Positions 23,094-34,733 of a DNA stretch of 64,000 bases are shown in pieces. Positions within the stretch are counted from its first letter, which is position 1, and each line of letters opens with the position of its first letter. This DNA comes from Sparassis latifolia (Eukaryota; Basidiomycota; Agaricomycetes; Polyporales; Sparassidaceae). The DNA is taken from positions 1,364,001 to 1,428,000 of the forward strand of contig CM031557.1 in assembly GCA_018466975.1 (NCBI GenBank), read 5' to 3'. Made by a program: the position numbers and the translations under genes. The notes under the pieces were generated by a model, which had not been told where the DNA came from, made no database searches, and saw only the letters and a list, made by a program, of their open reading frames with translations.

Positions 23094-25235
23094 TGGAGAA
23101 CAGCTGCTCGTGCGATGGGCGGAAAATAGATGACGAGGCCGCTTGTACTCGTCCGAACCTAAATCTCATGGGACCACAAACTTGCGCACCAGTTTGAGCA
23201 ATTGTTACCCCAGAATGCGGGATAATGGGCGGTTAGAATGGCTGTTCAGCACCGCGGCGAATCAAGGAAAGCGGTAAGTCGCAAAACTGCACATGGTGAT
23301 ACAACAAGTAACGGAGACCCTAGAAAACATGCGCGCACTGATTGCAACTACCCGCGTCGTGCCTTGATCGTATCTGCGGAACTAACCGTCTTCCCGTATT
23401 CGTGTAGATCCCCTTCGATGCTACACCTCGCCGCTGCCAACTTCACGACTAATCGTTTACGATCCATTCTGACTGGACAGTGGCTGGACAGTCTAGCACA
23501 TAGCTGATTACTTCTAGCTCAGGCTCGAAGGATCCTTGAATTTTCGAGCCTTTCTCCGGGGGCTGCACCTGCAACAGTTGCGTGGGACAGACAGCTACAC
23601 CACCCATCGGGTGGTCCGCCACAGTCAACCGGCGTAGCTCCACTTAACTCTACTCGGGCGGAGCGTCGAAACGCACTAGTAACTAGAGTGGCGTGTTGAG
23701 TTTTGCATTCCTCGAGTACAGACATTCCCGGGATTTCAGCCGTGATCACGCTGGAGCTCTCCTGCGGCAGTGGCGGCCTGATCGGTCAGCTGCAGTATAC
23801 TGGAGGTACACAAAAGCACGCTCGACGCGAGATGGAAGGCTACTCACCCACTACCCAAGAAAGGCTCCATGTTAGCAAGTGCCGCGCTGGTGCAGATCGC
23901 CTAAACGGCCCACATTACACCTATCTCCACAGCGGCACGCTTGCGCTATTTTTTCCTGGATGTTGCCTATGAAGTCATCCCTGAAGTGAATTGAAAAGAT
24001 ACCGCAGTGCACGCGTATGCAATGCTGCTAAAGCGTGCACGAAGTTCACTATTCTGTAGTCCCAGTTGCATCATCCTGTGAGAGATAGTCAGAACGCACC
24101 AAAAACCTCGAACCTCTTGTCTCCTACGGGTTCACACGTTGTGGAAGCCGCTAACCATAACGGGGCTGCATTGTTATTTCTCAGATACCGCGAATTCCTA
24201 TCCCTTATCTTGGTGTTGAGTCTAAGTGGTAGGGTTCGAATTCCCGTAACATGTCCGGGATCGAGATGCTGGTCTCTTGTCGTGGGGAATCTGGTAAATC
24301 CAGGTGAGTTACTTTTACAAGCCTGGTGCCCACAAAAGGCTTGTGACTGATCGGAATCCCGAGAAACAATGGTAGAGAGGCTGGAACTGCAGAGAATATG
24401 AAAATCGAACAAAAAGCCGACAGAATAACGGTTCTGAGAGCTCACAGTGCATTTCAAGGCAATCACAGAATGGTCGACCATCACGAACCCCTGCACGGCG
24501 CGCGAAGACGCACAAACAGCGACCACGGGTACCACAGCCGTCTGAATCGGAGAGGTCTGGACCGCTTCGTCATACTACACCCAGCAGAAATATCTCACGA
24601 GAGCTTCAGATGCGCTGTGCATCCAGAAGCGAATTCCGAATGATGGTGCTAAGCTGTACGCACTAGGATGACAATTACTTATGCCGACATAGTCCCATGT
24701 CACGATGTAGGTCCACCGGCATACAATAGACCGTTATGATGCCTCGGAGACTGTCAAAACATACGGTAGGCGGCAGAAGATATGATCTCGACCATTGCAC
24801 CGGGCTCCTCCATTTGATCGACCGACGTGCACTTCACTTTAGCGAAGTCGGCTGATTTTGCCTCGTATCTATCGGGTGCTTTGTGTTAGGCTCGTTAACC
24901 AGCCTCTAGTATATATGAAGAAAGAGTCGTTCCTCTATATAGTCTAGTTGCTGCGCTTTTCGATTTGTGCCTCAATTCATCTTACACTTTGTTTCTTCAT
25001 ACGCATCGCACTCTGCGACACCTCGTCTGCAGATGCTTGGCTAGACCTCTGTTACTCAATGCTTTGGCGGCAGTCATTTCTCACCCATGGCACTCTGCAT
25101 ATATACAGCCCCATGTACCGTAGGATAGGAGCATCTCCCACCGTATAGACATTGTTTTCGTCTCGCATCTCGTCCGCTCGTTGTGTCCGCTCGCCGCCGC
25201 CGTCATCCTCCCTTCGTATTGTTTCATCGGTATCG
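23094..25235. other. intergenic
   Basis: No gene supported. Open frames are short and without motifs. A tRNA B-box-like string near 24231 was examined and not accepted. Confidence 0.45.
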
Positions 25236-26770
25236 TCACCATCCATGTGCCATCGTCGCGGGCTCAACCTGTGGGATATCCTCCTGAAGTACCACAAGGA
25301 TGTGTGCAACGTCTAAAATACCTTCGAAGTTGATGCAGTCCAAATTGTGTGCCTTCTCCTGAGAGGGCAGCATCCTGATCGTGGAAGATTGGGGTGCAGC
25401 AGTTGACAAGGTGTGCATAGCCAGTCCCTCCATCTTAGCGGATAAAGACGTGTCAGTCATAGGAGCGGTGATTGAGTGTTTCGTGCAAGATGAATGTTTG
25501 TGGTTCTTCATAGGCAATTTGCACTTTGTGCAATGCGGCTTCTTCCGGGGACTCTTCCCACCGGTGGGCGAGTTCACTAATATTGACGTCTGGGTCTGTT
25601 CATCCAGTCCGCAAGACCGATAAATATCTAAGATAGGATAGGTAGACACTGAGCATGTGGCCGCGCACTGGACAATTCATGGAGGCGAATCAACTTACCG
25701 CCGGTGCCGAAATTCAGTGCATCCGACAATTCTAGTCGAGTAATCGCAGTGGATGGAGACTGGGGAGTTTTGTCGACTCAGAAACATTATGTAATTAGCT
25801 TCAGCCGTCAACAATCACAATATAATCACTTACCATTCCCCTGAGAACGTTCCCCGAATGCCACTCCAACATCCGTCAATCCTGATGTGTGATCGGGAGC
25901 TTTACCGATCACGCGAAGACCACACCTTGTAAGCAAATTCTGTTGTCGTCAGAACGAGTTCAAAATTGCTTACGATTGTCACGAATATGAGGGCGACTGC
26001 CAAGCAATGCAATATTGCTGGTCCCCACGGCAGAAGGAGACTGAGGGACCTTGTTGGCTAGTAAAAGTGATATCAAAAGGCAAGTTGGGTGAAATTACGA
26101 TGAAAGGCACACTAGAATTATCCTGATGACCTTGTAGCCCATCAACAGTTAGCACAGGCAAACTCCGAGATGCATCACCACTGGCTTAGAAGAAACCACA
26201 AAAAATTAGCATACGATTTCGAGCTCGTTTAGAGATGCATCATAATCACTCAGTTGACCATCACAAGGACGTGCCCAAGCAAACCCCATATCTTCTAATG
26301 TCTGCATATTCCCTTTCACTAAAATGAATGCTATTGCCTGTCCTAGGTTGTCCATTTTTCGAAACTTGCATCCTTTCCGACCCTTCGATGCAAAAAGGGG
26401 CTTGAGATCGACCCTGTATCCAGGAAACATCAGCGCTGGTACTCGGGACAATATATATATCACCTCACAAGTAGTTGAATGATATCATCCCGGAGTGCGT
26501 CACGTTCTGCCAGATGGAGTAGATATCTGGTGGAACGGGAAATTGTTTCAAGGTCTTATTGGCGACAACGCTCCGGATAAATTCCCGGAAGTCGGTTTCT
26601 GCGCCAGCAATAAAAGATTCGGAGAAAACGGAAGCTTGCAGTGCAGAAACTTGGGTGGCTGTGGATTCATCTGCACATTTAATACGTATCAAAGGAATTT
26701 TATCACTGGAAACGCGTTAGTCTATGTAAGACTAAGTAGGAATCCAACTCACTTAGTGGAATAAATAGTG
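25236..26770 (-). CDS. hypothetical multi-exon gene, possibly transposon-associated
   Basis: I do not recognise the protein. On the minus strand, 26692-26465 (MIRIKCADESTATQVSALQA, ending ISFNY) joins in phase across an intron near 26465-26410 to VDLKPLFASKGRKG and QAIAFILVKGNMQTLEDMGF (26410-26215). Further blocks are LPVLTVDGLQGHQDN (26160-26000) and, at 25649-25236, GKSPRKKPHCTKCKLPMKNH, a basic stretch with a C-x2-C pair and a later Cys that could be a small zinc knuckle. The junctions between the last blocks are not resolved, so the gene may be broken. Composition is more AT-rich than the intact genes nearby. Confidence 0.35.
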
Positions 26771-27529
26771 CGAGGAGCGATAACCACAAGAAACATTCTG
26801 GAGATGGTGAAGACACCACTTCGCTCCTGTGCTGACAGCAAGGATCACATCGTTAGGCCCCTGGTTAAAAAGTCGTGCACAGGCGGCCTTTGGGCGGTCT
26901 GCGAAAAAACAAGATCCTGACGGACTTCATGCAAGCTTCTGTGACATGAGAGTTTAGATGCGTCTGGACCGAGTCATGAACGCGGGGTGCTGATACACTC
27001 TATCTGACAGTGATTGCCGTCGAAGTCTGCCACATTCTGCCTGGAGTATAAGTACAGTCCGTCGGTCGTTCTCTCATTTGAACAAGTATTTAGCAATAAA
27101 CCCTGATATGCGAAAGCAGCGGTGCGACATTCGGATCGTGCGTCGCTGTTGCCAATGTTGCACCGTGCGGCTCTGCCCGCCGCCCGTGGGAAGGCGCGCT
27201 CTCAGAGGCCTAAGGCTGGTCATAACTTATGTTACAGCGATTCCAATCCCTTTAATATTGCTTGCGACGCTAGCTCTGGTCGCAGGGCTGGCGGGGGAGG
27301 CCCTCGGATGTGATGTGACGAGGGGCGCCGGTAGGGACGGACTGATATAGGTCTGCTTTCAAACGCGCCCCTTTAGCCGTCGCTCGCCATTTCACTCGTG
27401 AACGACGATGCCGAAGCAATGCCGGGATTCCGGCCGTGTTGCCGGCCGCGGGTTCCTGCCGCGTCAACACGTTCTTGAGGCCTTGTATGCCTTGGTAAAA
27501 TACTATGTACTCTGTCGGTAATGAGTCCT
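26771..27529. other. intergenic
   Basis: No gene supported; several overlapping short frames on both strands with no motif. Confidence 0.4.
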
Positions 27530-27727
27530 CTACACCAATCCGTCACGACGTCCCGATCGCAGACTTGACACGACTGCCCTCGATGACATCATGAGAAACA
27601 CAATTTTTCCGGGGCCCGTTGGTGTGATTGCGAGGACATCAGCTCCATCTAGTTCCTTGCAGACACCTTCGAGCTGATAATCGTGGGGGTCACAGTGTAC
27701 AGATTTGGCCAGGATTTGAGGGCACAA
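27530..27727 (-). pseudogene. RecQ/DEAD-like helicase N-terminal fragment
   Basis: A 65-residue open stretch has KSVHCDPHDYQLEGVCKELD followed by GADVLAITPTGPGKI. This resembles the Q-motif/upstream region and Walker A (usually GAGKT) of RecQ-type helicases multiplied in Agaricomycetes. The Walker A has Pro for Ala and Ile for Thr, and no further helicase motif follows, so this is a truncated and probably inactive copy. Confidence 0.55.
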
Positions 27728-27854
27728 GAGCTGACCTTCAGGTGATCTGAATTAAAAAGAACGTGGCCCAATAAATGTAGTATCTATTACTACATTACGA
27801 GGATGGTAGCTGAGTGAACACTTAGAATGAAACTACGCGACGAGGACGACGCCC

Positions 27855-28052
27855 TCAGGCTGTAGGCGACGCGTCGCGTTCTACAAGATCCACTCCACGC
27901 GTTTCGGAGATCAACATGCTTATGTAACTCCGAAATGGCGAGCACCCCTCAAATGAAAGCAGACTACCCTCAGGCTCCGTCTCCTTTTCTACACCCAGCA
28001 CCTTCTGCTGACAGGAAAGCGCACCCAGCCTTCTCCCAGGGAACGAACCCAT
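27855..28052 (-). CDS. hypothetical ORF fragment
   Basis: 65 residues including QQKVLGVEKETEPEGSLLSF and PFRSYISMLISETRGVDLVE. Codon use looks protein-like, but I recognise no family and see no clear splice partner. It may be a terminal exon or a relic. Confidence 0.25.
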   Translation of the reverse strand: MGSFPGRRLGALSCQQKVLGVEKETEPEGSLLSFEGCSPFRSYISMLISETRGVDLVERDASPTA

Positions 28053-28319
28053 TCACCCATATCTTGATTAAATCAGTTGAGTCTTTTTGTCCGAGGGCCT
28101 TCCCTGAATAGATTCTCCCGTGAACAATTGCTAACGTACCGCTTCGGTGGCTCGATATGCTTCCGCAAGTGTTCATTTGCTTCCGCGCGTGACTTTCGAC
28201 GCGCCTCGTCACCAGTGTGACATCGACGCGTTTGACGAACAAGTCGGCCTATAAAACCTTGCGTCCTGGGTTTCGTTTACCTCCCACTCTTTGACTTACC
28301 ATTCTTTTGCTCGACCTAC

Positions 28320-28650
28320 TCCGCCTTGCACCTACAAACGTTCGGACCTGCGAACGTTCGGACGTGCTAATATGCACCTACAAAATGTACGGACCTGCGA
28401 GCGTACGGACGTGCTAATATTCGGACATGCGAACCAAGAAACCTGCGGACGTTCGGACCTACAAACGTACGCACTTACAAATGTACGCACCTGCGAACGT
28501 ACGGGGTCACCTGCGAACGTACGAACGTGCAAATGTAGTGATCTGTGAAGCTTTGAAGCTGTAAGGACGTGCCAATGCTCGGACGCGCGAACAAATGAAG
28601 GGCCTGCTGACGTTCGGACCTGCGAACGTACGAACGTAAGAACGTTAGAA
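28320..28650. repeat. degenerate minisatellite rich in CGTACG/CGTTCG cores
   Basis: A run of imperfect units of roughly 16 bp with consensus near CGTTCGGACCTGCGAA. The core alternates between CGTTCG and the perfect palindrome CGTACG, separated by variants of GACCTGCGAA or GACGTGCTAAT. More than a dozen cores are visible. Both strands stay open in some frames because of the repeat, which produces spurious ORFs. Confidence 0.8.
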
Positions 28651-28740
28651 CCTGCCAGTCTTGGGATCCTGTGGATCCCACCTGGATCACATACTTCCGA
28701 TACGTACCTCCATGATTTGCCGATATTTGGAAGTAAAAGT

Positions 28741-31700
28741 TTACTGGCCGAATTTTTGCACGCGTTTTATGCGGTTGGAAATCTCTGTCCGCAATTCTTT
28801 GCGAAGAGACTGAGCACGGATGAGAAACCCCTCCTGGGTATCCACTGCGGCGAGAACCTGGTCAATCAAGGTATATGGTAGGCAGGTCACAGACGCGGCC
28901 GCGGGCTTCTCCTGTGCGAGGTGAGCGTCACTCTGCGAGGAGGCAGCTTAATCAGAAGGGTGACCACGACGATGGAGAGGGTCTAGACACTCACTCTCCG
29001 CATTAGCGACAACGTGCGCTCCAGTGCCCCTTCGAACATATCGTAGTGAAGGCATGTGCGAATCAGATACTCAGGGCGGTGCACCTGCGGCGGGGGAATT
29101 AGCGATGCGCCCACAATGGCTGCGCGTAGAAAACTTGCCTCTCGCGACTGAGTCAACCATTGTGGGGGTGGTGATGTGCGATCGAGTTCTAAGATGGTCC
29201 AATGTCACCTTGGTGTATCTGTAATCCGTATCCGGACCATCGTGCCGCTCCAGCGACTTTCGAAGGTATCGCCAGCCTCGGTCTGCTGCCGTACCGGGCC
29301 ACGAAGTCACTTTGTCAGTTAGCAGCCAGTCAGACGTGTCTTCACCTCTATCAATGGTGAGTCAGCGCATGCTTGGAGCAGGCAGACAGCAGCCTTACAT
29401 GACAGCCTCCGGGTTGCGGGAGGGGCGCAAACAGAGGCCGGTCAAATGTCCGAAGAGATCAGTCATGTCGACGTTAAGTGTGCGTGCGGTAGCCATGGCC
29501 ATGTTGAAGCGATTCGCTTGTGTCAGACGCAATACGACGGACGGAGGCGATACCAGCGCTTCTGCGGGCTCGTTATCAGCTCACGAGGACGTCAAGCTTG
29601 GGAACCGGACACAACTTACCCCCAGCCGACAGAAGTGTGGGGTCCCGGCGGATTAACTCCAGACGGATAGCCAAAAGTGTATACTCGTACTGCATGTCCG
29701 CCAGTTCCACCACCTCCATGTCCCGCTTCCCGGGCCCGTACTTGTCCTCCGGGATATATCGCGACAGCTTACGACGCTTACAAGGCTGCACGATGACAAC
29801 TTCCTTTCTTATGGAAGTTGGAAGGATTTCATTATGGACGTGAACAAGGCATTCGGCGATGAGAAGATCATTTTCAATTAGCATCATGGGGAAGCGATCC
29901 GGAACGAGGAAGCCCCGTTTACCTCGTGTTCGGATTCGGCCGTGACGGGCAGGACGATCCACGCGTTCTCCTGATCAGTGAGTGCGAGAGCATTCATTCC
30001 AACAACATAAGTTTCAAACTGCAGCTCGGCAATTTCAATGAAGTTCGCCGGGTCTCCGAACAGGCTGGCGAGCTTCCGCGCCCGCTGGTACATTGTGAGG
30101 GCGGCTGAGGTCCGAGAAACATGGTTGAGAATGACGTTCCCTTGGGAAAAGGATGACGACTGACCACTGCGATAATCGCCACGAGAGATATACTACGTGT
30201 AGAGTATCCCTGAGTAGGACGGTCGCACTCGCGAGTCCGCGTTCCGGGCCTTAAACGAGAGCGATTCCTCCACCTCATCCACGAAGCCCGTGAAATTAAG
30301 GGCCATGAGCCGGTCGACGGCGTGATCCTCGCACATCCGGTACATCAGTTGGCTCACACATTCCCGTTTTCTGGTAAACACAAGACGGTGGGTTATCATG
30401 TGACACACGGGACGGGGACAGAAAGAAGACGTCCACACACAATTTCTCATAGGGGGTGGAGACTAGTGTGGCATACGCATCTTCATAAAACCCCAAGTCC
30501 GTGAGGCCTCTTATGACCGCGTACCACACGCCTGGCGGTGCCACGGACAGAGCGAGCTGGGAAAACACCACTTCACTTGATGTCACAGAAACGGCCTTGA
30601 AGAGGCCGGCGACATGCAAATCGAAATCGAACACAGATTGGAAGAACGCCGCGCCTGGCAGTACCCCGGCCAGAGCCTCGTGGTCCTCCGTGGTTAACGC
30701 CTGTCACGTCCTGGCGGGCGATACCGTTATTAGTGACGCAGTACAGGGATTACACCCTCCAACACACTTACCGAAGCTGACTGCGACACCCTCCATTACC
30801 GAAGCTGTATCATTGTACCTACCCTCATCCAACCAGTCGCCCAAGCACGGTCGTCACCCCAGCTATCCTGGGCAGCCACGCTAAGCTCTCTCTGGAAGCC
30901 TCGCGGTATCCCAGAAGACGCAGCCGCTCACAAAAGAGCACCTCGAGCTTCGTCGCATTTGTAGGAGATAAGGATTCCAGCAGCCCGGAAGAATCTAAGA
31001 ATAGGTGTGCGGAGGCAGGCACGCCTGCTGCATCGCTGTCGTACTGCATGAGGAGACGGTGGATGAGCGAGTAGCTCGGCGTGAATCCAGAGGCCGTTGA
31101 CGAGACATGCAAGTCCCTCATCCTCGCGACTTCCTCGTCCGCCAAGGGCTCAGCAGCCGGCGTACTGACGCTGTCCACAGCTGGCTGGCGCGTCGCGTAC
31201 CGGAGCATGGCGATCCCACGGAATACCAGAAAGATTTCTGCTAGCAACGCAGGATCCCATTAGGGCAAATCTTCCCATACGAAGAAGAGCAACGTAACGG
31301 GCGACAGACACGAGTCATATCGTGTTTGGACGGAAATTGCAACGTACGAAGACACAAGCGCCCTCCACCACTCCGGATAGGCGGGTGGAAGCCGCAACGC
31401 TGCATCTCCATCCTCATCTTCTTTCTTCACGTTCTTTTCCAAGCCACCAATGACATCGAGCACCGATTGAATAGAGTCCGACATGTTCTCGATGCTCTGC
31501 AAGCGCCCGGCAATCCAACTCTCCATGCCTTCGTCGAGCTCCTCGCGGATGTTGCTCGGCTTGGTCCTGTATAATATCGGCGTATGGGAAGGCGATCTCT
31601 TGACGCACAAGGTCGACCAATCGATCCTCGAAAACAAGCTTGGGCCCGGTGCCAATCTTAGCACGCAGCGTCCACAGGATCTCCAGGAGGGTGAATTGGG

Positions 31701-33406
31701 GGTCCAGGGGAGAAGACGCCGCGAGAAGCCGGCGGGACCCAAGAGGAAAGTCCTCGTCTACGAGCGCCGCGATGAGTTCGCGTTCGACGACCAGAATGCC
31801 CTCCCTGGGTTCTCCCATGCCGATCGCCAGCGGCCAGCGCGCATGGTGCTCGATCTCGCGACACCGCGCTACGAAGCCCTCTCAGTCGCGTTTCAGCACG
31901 TTCCAGTACCTGTCGTACTGCGGAGCACCGGTACTGTGGTCGCGGGTGAGCTCAACCGTGCAGCCCACTATGGCAGCGATCTGCTCGCCCACGCTGCCGT
32001 ACGTGGTCAACAGCTGTGGCGTGTATAGCGGGCGGCATGCGTCAGTGTACTGATCGATGACAGTCCGAAGCGTCACAGGCGAGAATATGCCAGGTCTCGA
32101 GATTGCTTCGAAAAACTTGTCAGCCATGGAGCCTGCTGGCAGAAGCAATTCTTCGAGGTACGCCGGTATGAGTTCCGCCTCATGGGCGTAAGTCGCGGTG
32201 TTCCACACCACCTCGATCCTGTTACCATCATGAAATGAAATCTTGGCGTATTCTACCATGGACTGGCCCTGCTTATCCCAAACAGTGTACAGGGTGGAGC
32301 CAATCACCACGAAGTCCTGTAAATGACAATGTGCACTTGTGACAGAGCACTCAAGTAGTTCAGAGGATGTAGATCGCTGGAATGCGAGCTGAAGAGATGG
32401 AAATAACCTCCCGAAGTCGAAGATGATTCAGCTGAGATGAACACGAGAACATAAGGCACAGGGTCCTCCATTTCGAACTCTGGAAATACACTGAGAAGCT
32501 TCTGCGCATCTGCAGGCAGAAGATTTGAGAGTTTTCCGGAGCTTGAGGCGGATGTCGAAGCAGGTCCCATGGCCTTTCCTGGAATGATCGCAGCGAGCGA
32601 CTTCTCAGCGACACATCCGCTTCGTTGCTGTCCATAGCCGGAGGGTCCGGTCTCTTGACAGAGTCTAAACGTGCTCAATGTCGGTTGGCTGGGGGAAGGA
32701 CGCGATCGAGATAATGTCGGGGCTCCCTGGAGGACCGCCCTGCAAGGGCAGCAACGAGGTGATCGCAGTAAGGAGTGAATGAGGATGGAATTTTGTCTCT
32801 TGCCAAACGTCTATAAGTGGGTTAATAATGGCCGCAGCAAGTCCAGGGGCGAGTCAAGAGCCGTACCGTCCTCGTCATCATTCCCGAGAAGTTCTGCTTC
32901 CAAACGTAGCAAGGAACCACCGGGCAAACTCAAAACAACACAATGTGGCCCATGCACTTGGACCAACCCCTCCATGTGTAACCGCATGTTCTGGATGTCG
33001 TACTGGCGAAACCAGTACTTGCTGGGGTGCCAGAGCTGTGCGCCACGTTGAAGAGGGAGGACAAAGCGATAGAGAGAGCCCACGACTGAGACGGCAATAA
33101 CGCGTAGTTCTCGCTCTTCCCACAAGAAAACTGCCGGAGAGGGTAAGATGGCACCAGGAAAATCAAAGCGTAGCTGGGGAGCATCGCGGGTGAGAGCGAT
33201 AAGTTCGAGAAGGGTAGCACGGTGTGTGAGGCGAAGCAGAATGGTGCCCGTTCGGGAGGTATGAAAGAGTAACTGGCATGTTCTGGGGGAGCAGAGGAGT
33301 CCATGGAAAGGCTAAGAGTATCCTTATGTGATGTGGGGACGGAGATGGGCAAGGACGACGGGAAGAGGGAGGAAAGATGGGACGCGACGAGCACGCCGCA
33401 CTCCAT
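28741..33406 (-). pseudogene. nucleoporin Nup120/Nup160-like, full length but broken
   Basis: Nup120/Nup160 is a beta-propeller/alpha-helical subunit of the Y-shaped nuclear pore scaffold. The whole family layout is traceable from ATG at 33406 to TAA at 28741. Blocks: ELRVIAVSVVGSLYRFVLPL and QGMRL-type propeller strands (33110-32950); TLYTVWDKQGQSMVEYAK (32300-32240); ADKFFEAISRPGIFSP and TLRTVIDQYTDACRPL (32130-32030); EPREGILVVERELIAALV; RQEIAFPYADIIQDQAE (31600-31560); LLAEIFLVFRGIAMLRYATR (31250-31195); LTDLGFYEDAYATLVSTPYE (30510-30450); TMYQRARKLASLFGDPANF (30095-30040); and a C-terminus IDQVLAAVDTQEGFLIRAQS. Lesions: a 1 nt loss near 33260, TGG-to-TAG at 32665-32667, frameshifts near 32625, 32340 and 31570, TGG-to-TGA at 31882-31884, and CAA-to-TAA at 31260-31262. 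An active protein is not possible from this copy as read. Confidence 0.8.
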
Positions 33407-33623
33407 CGATGGCGTGGTTTGCAGGGTAGCGCAGTAGTATTAGTTTGGAATCTAGATTGGGGGCTCCCTTTGATCAAAAACACAGCAGCGAGCCGGCGAC
33501 GCGAGTGGCAGACGGGCAAAAGGTTAACCTTCGGTTAACATTCAGTTAACATTAGATATTAACCCTGCGAGCTGTCACGCACGCGTCGTGACGGTCAAGT
33601 CATGCTTACCTCTTGAGGCCAAT

Positions 33624-33701
33624 ACACCTGCCTTTTCTGGCAACCGTTACGCGACGCTGCCCACACCTGCCTTTTCTGGCAACCGTTACGCGACGCTGCC
33701 A
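33624..33701. repeat. 39 bp tandem duplication
   Basis: Two adjacent near-identical copies, 33624-33662 and 33663-33701, each containing CTTTTCTGGCAACCGTTACG. It lies about 220-300 bp upstream of the ATG at 33921, within the shared upstream region. Confidence 0.9.
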
Positions 33702-33822
33702 AGATCTGCCAGGTCGCGAGGTTCGTGCGTGCATCCGGCATGAGCCTCCAGCCCATCGTTTCCTTCCCAGCCTGTCACTCGGTGGGCTATATCCCTCGAT
33801 ATGGCTGCAACACCCCCAGTGG

Positions 33823-33830
33823 TATATATT
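33823..33830 (+). promoter_or_regulatory. TATA-like box
   Basis: TATATATT about 90 bp before the ATG at 33921, followed by a pyrimidine-rich tract typical of fungal transcription start regions. Confidence 0.45.
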
Positions 33831-33920
33831 TCCCCCGGTCCTCCTCGGTGAGCACCAAGTTCCCGTTCTTCGCTCTTCGTCCAATTTTCTACTTCACTGC
33901 AATTTTCTCGTCTTTTCGCC

Positions 33921-34471
33921 ATGGACCAAATGATTCCCTACGACGCGATTTGTTTTCCTGCCGACGACCGTCCCCCCCACTTGGTCTCCCTGATGACCAC
34001 AGTGCTCAATGTGGTTCTTCCCAATCCGTCCCAGCCTTACCGCTGTGGTCGCATGCCATACCCCGAGATTCATATCGACTATATTGCCGAAGGCTTGGGG
34101 CTCCGGTCCTGGCAGTACCATGTGCGTCTAATGCGATCTCTCCCCCAGATTAAACACCGGCCATGACGCTCACTCGTGTTCTCCCGCCTCCCACACCTCT
34201 TTAGCTTGTTGAGGCCCTTGATGGCATGAACAAGAAGTTCACCACTCCGTACATACTGTTCTACCCCATTGTCTCCCGCGATGGGATGCCCTTCCCAGTC
34301 AACAAGTGCATCCGCGAGATTCAGGGCTCCTGCTTCAACGAGGCTAAAGCGTGGCGTGGAAACATCGTTGTCGCCAAATACCGCGACGCAGACTATTCTC
34401 AGATGGCAGAAGCGTCGATGGCCGATTTCCCGATCCTCAAGAACTATCTCAAAACCTGCCCGGCTCCGTGA
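33921..34471 (+). CDS. short Agaricomycete orphan protein, 155 aa
   Basis: Function unknown; resembles small conserved proteins of mushroom-forming fungi. Exon 33921-34121 (67 codons) and exon 34205-34471 (89 codons with stop) join in phase across an 83 bp GT-AG intron. The protein begins MDQMIPYDAICFPADDRPPH. Its second half contains EALDGMNKKFTTPYILFYP, RDGMPFPVNKCIREIQG, AWRGNIVVAKYRDADYSQM and ADFPILKNYL. No signal peptide, membrane segment or known catalytic motif is seen. The frame is unbroken although both neighbours are pseudogenes. A TATA-like box lies about 90 bp upstream. Confidence 0.7.
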
Positions 34472-34733
34472 AGGTAAATAAACATACGTGTCGCTTGTCA
34501 GACATGCGCTAACCGTCCCTTATGCCCTTGACCAGCTGAGCACAGCTTCTTGTTATCATTGCCGAGGCTATCACGCGAACCTTGGGGACTATTTCTTGGA
34601 CATGTACATTCGTTCTTATCGCGCACGCTCGCACCAGCCGGACCTTGCATCACACATTGTAACTACATAGAGCCTTATAATAAGTAGTTACAGGACTCCT
34701 CCACGTAGATCGTCAGTGAGATATATACTCTCC
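34472..34733. other. short intergenic, convergent ends
   Basis: Between the convergent ends of the 155-aa gene and the MAPR relic; no feature seen. Confidence 0.5.

Larger units (their letters stand above)
33407..33920. other. promoter region between divergent genes
   Basis: Separates the nucleoporin relic (minus) from the plus-strand orphan gene. It holds a 39 bp tandem duplication and a TATA-like box; no gene. Confidence 0.6.

Noticed and set aside
24228..24250. GGTTCGAATTCCCG string resembling a tRNA B-box
   Set aside because: No matching A-box, acceptor stem or cloverleaf could be drawn around it on either strand.
28320..28650. CRISPR-like array
   Set aside because: Units are degenerate, there are no unique spacers of constant length, and the genome is eukaryotic.
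28291..28690. Long overlapping ORFs on both strands
   Set aside because: They are by-products of the CG-palindrome minisatellite, which lacks stops; no codon or domain signal.
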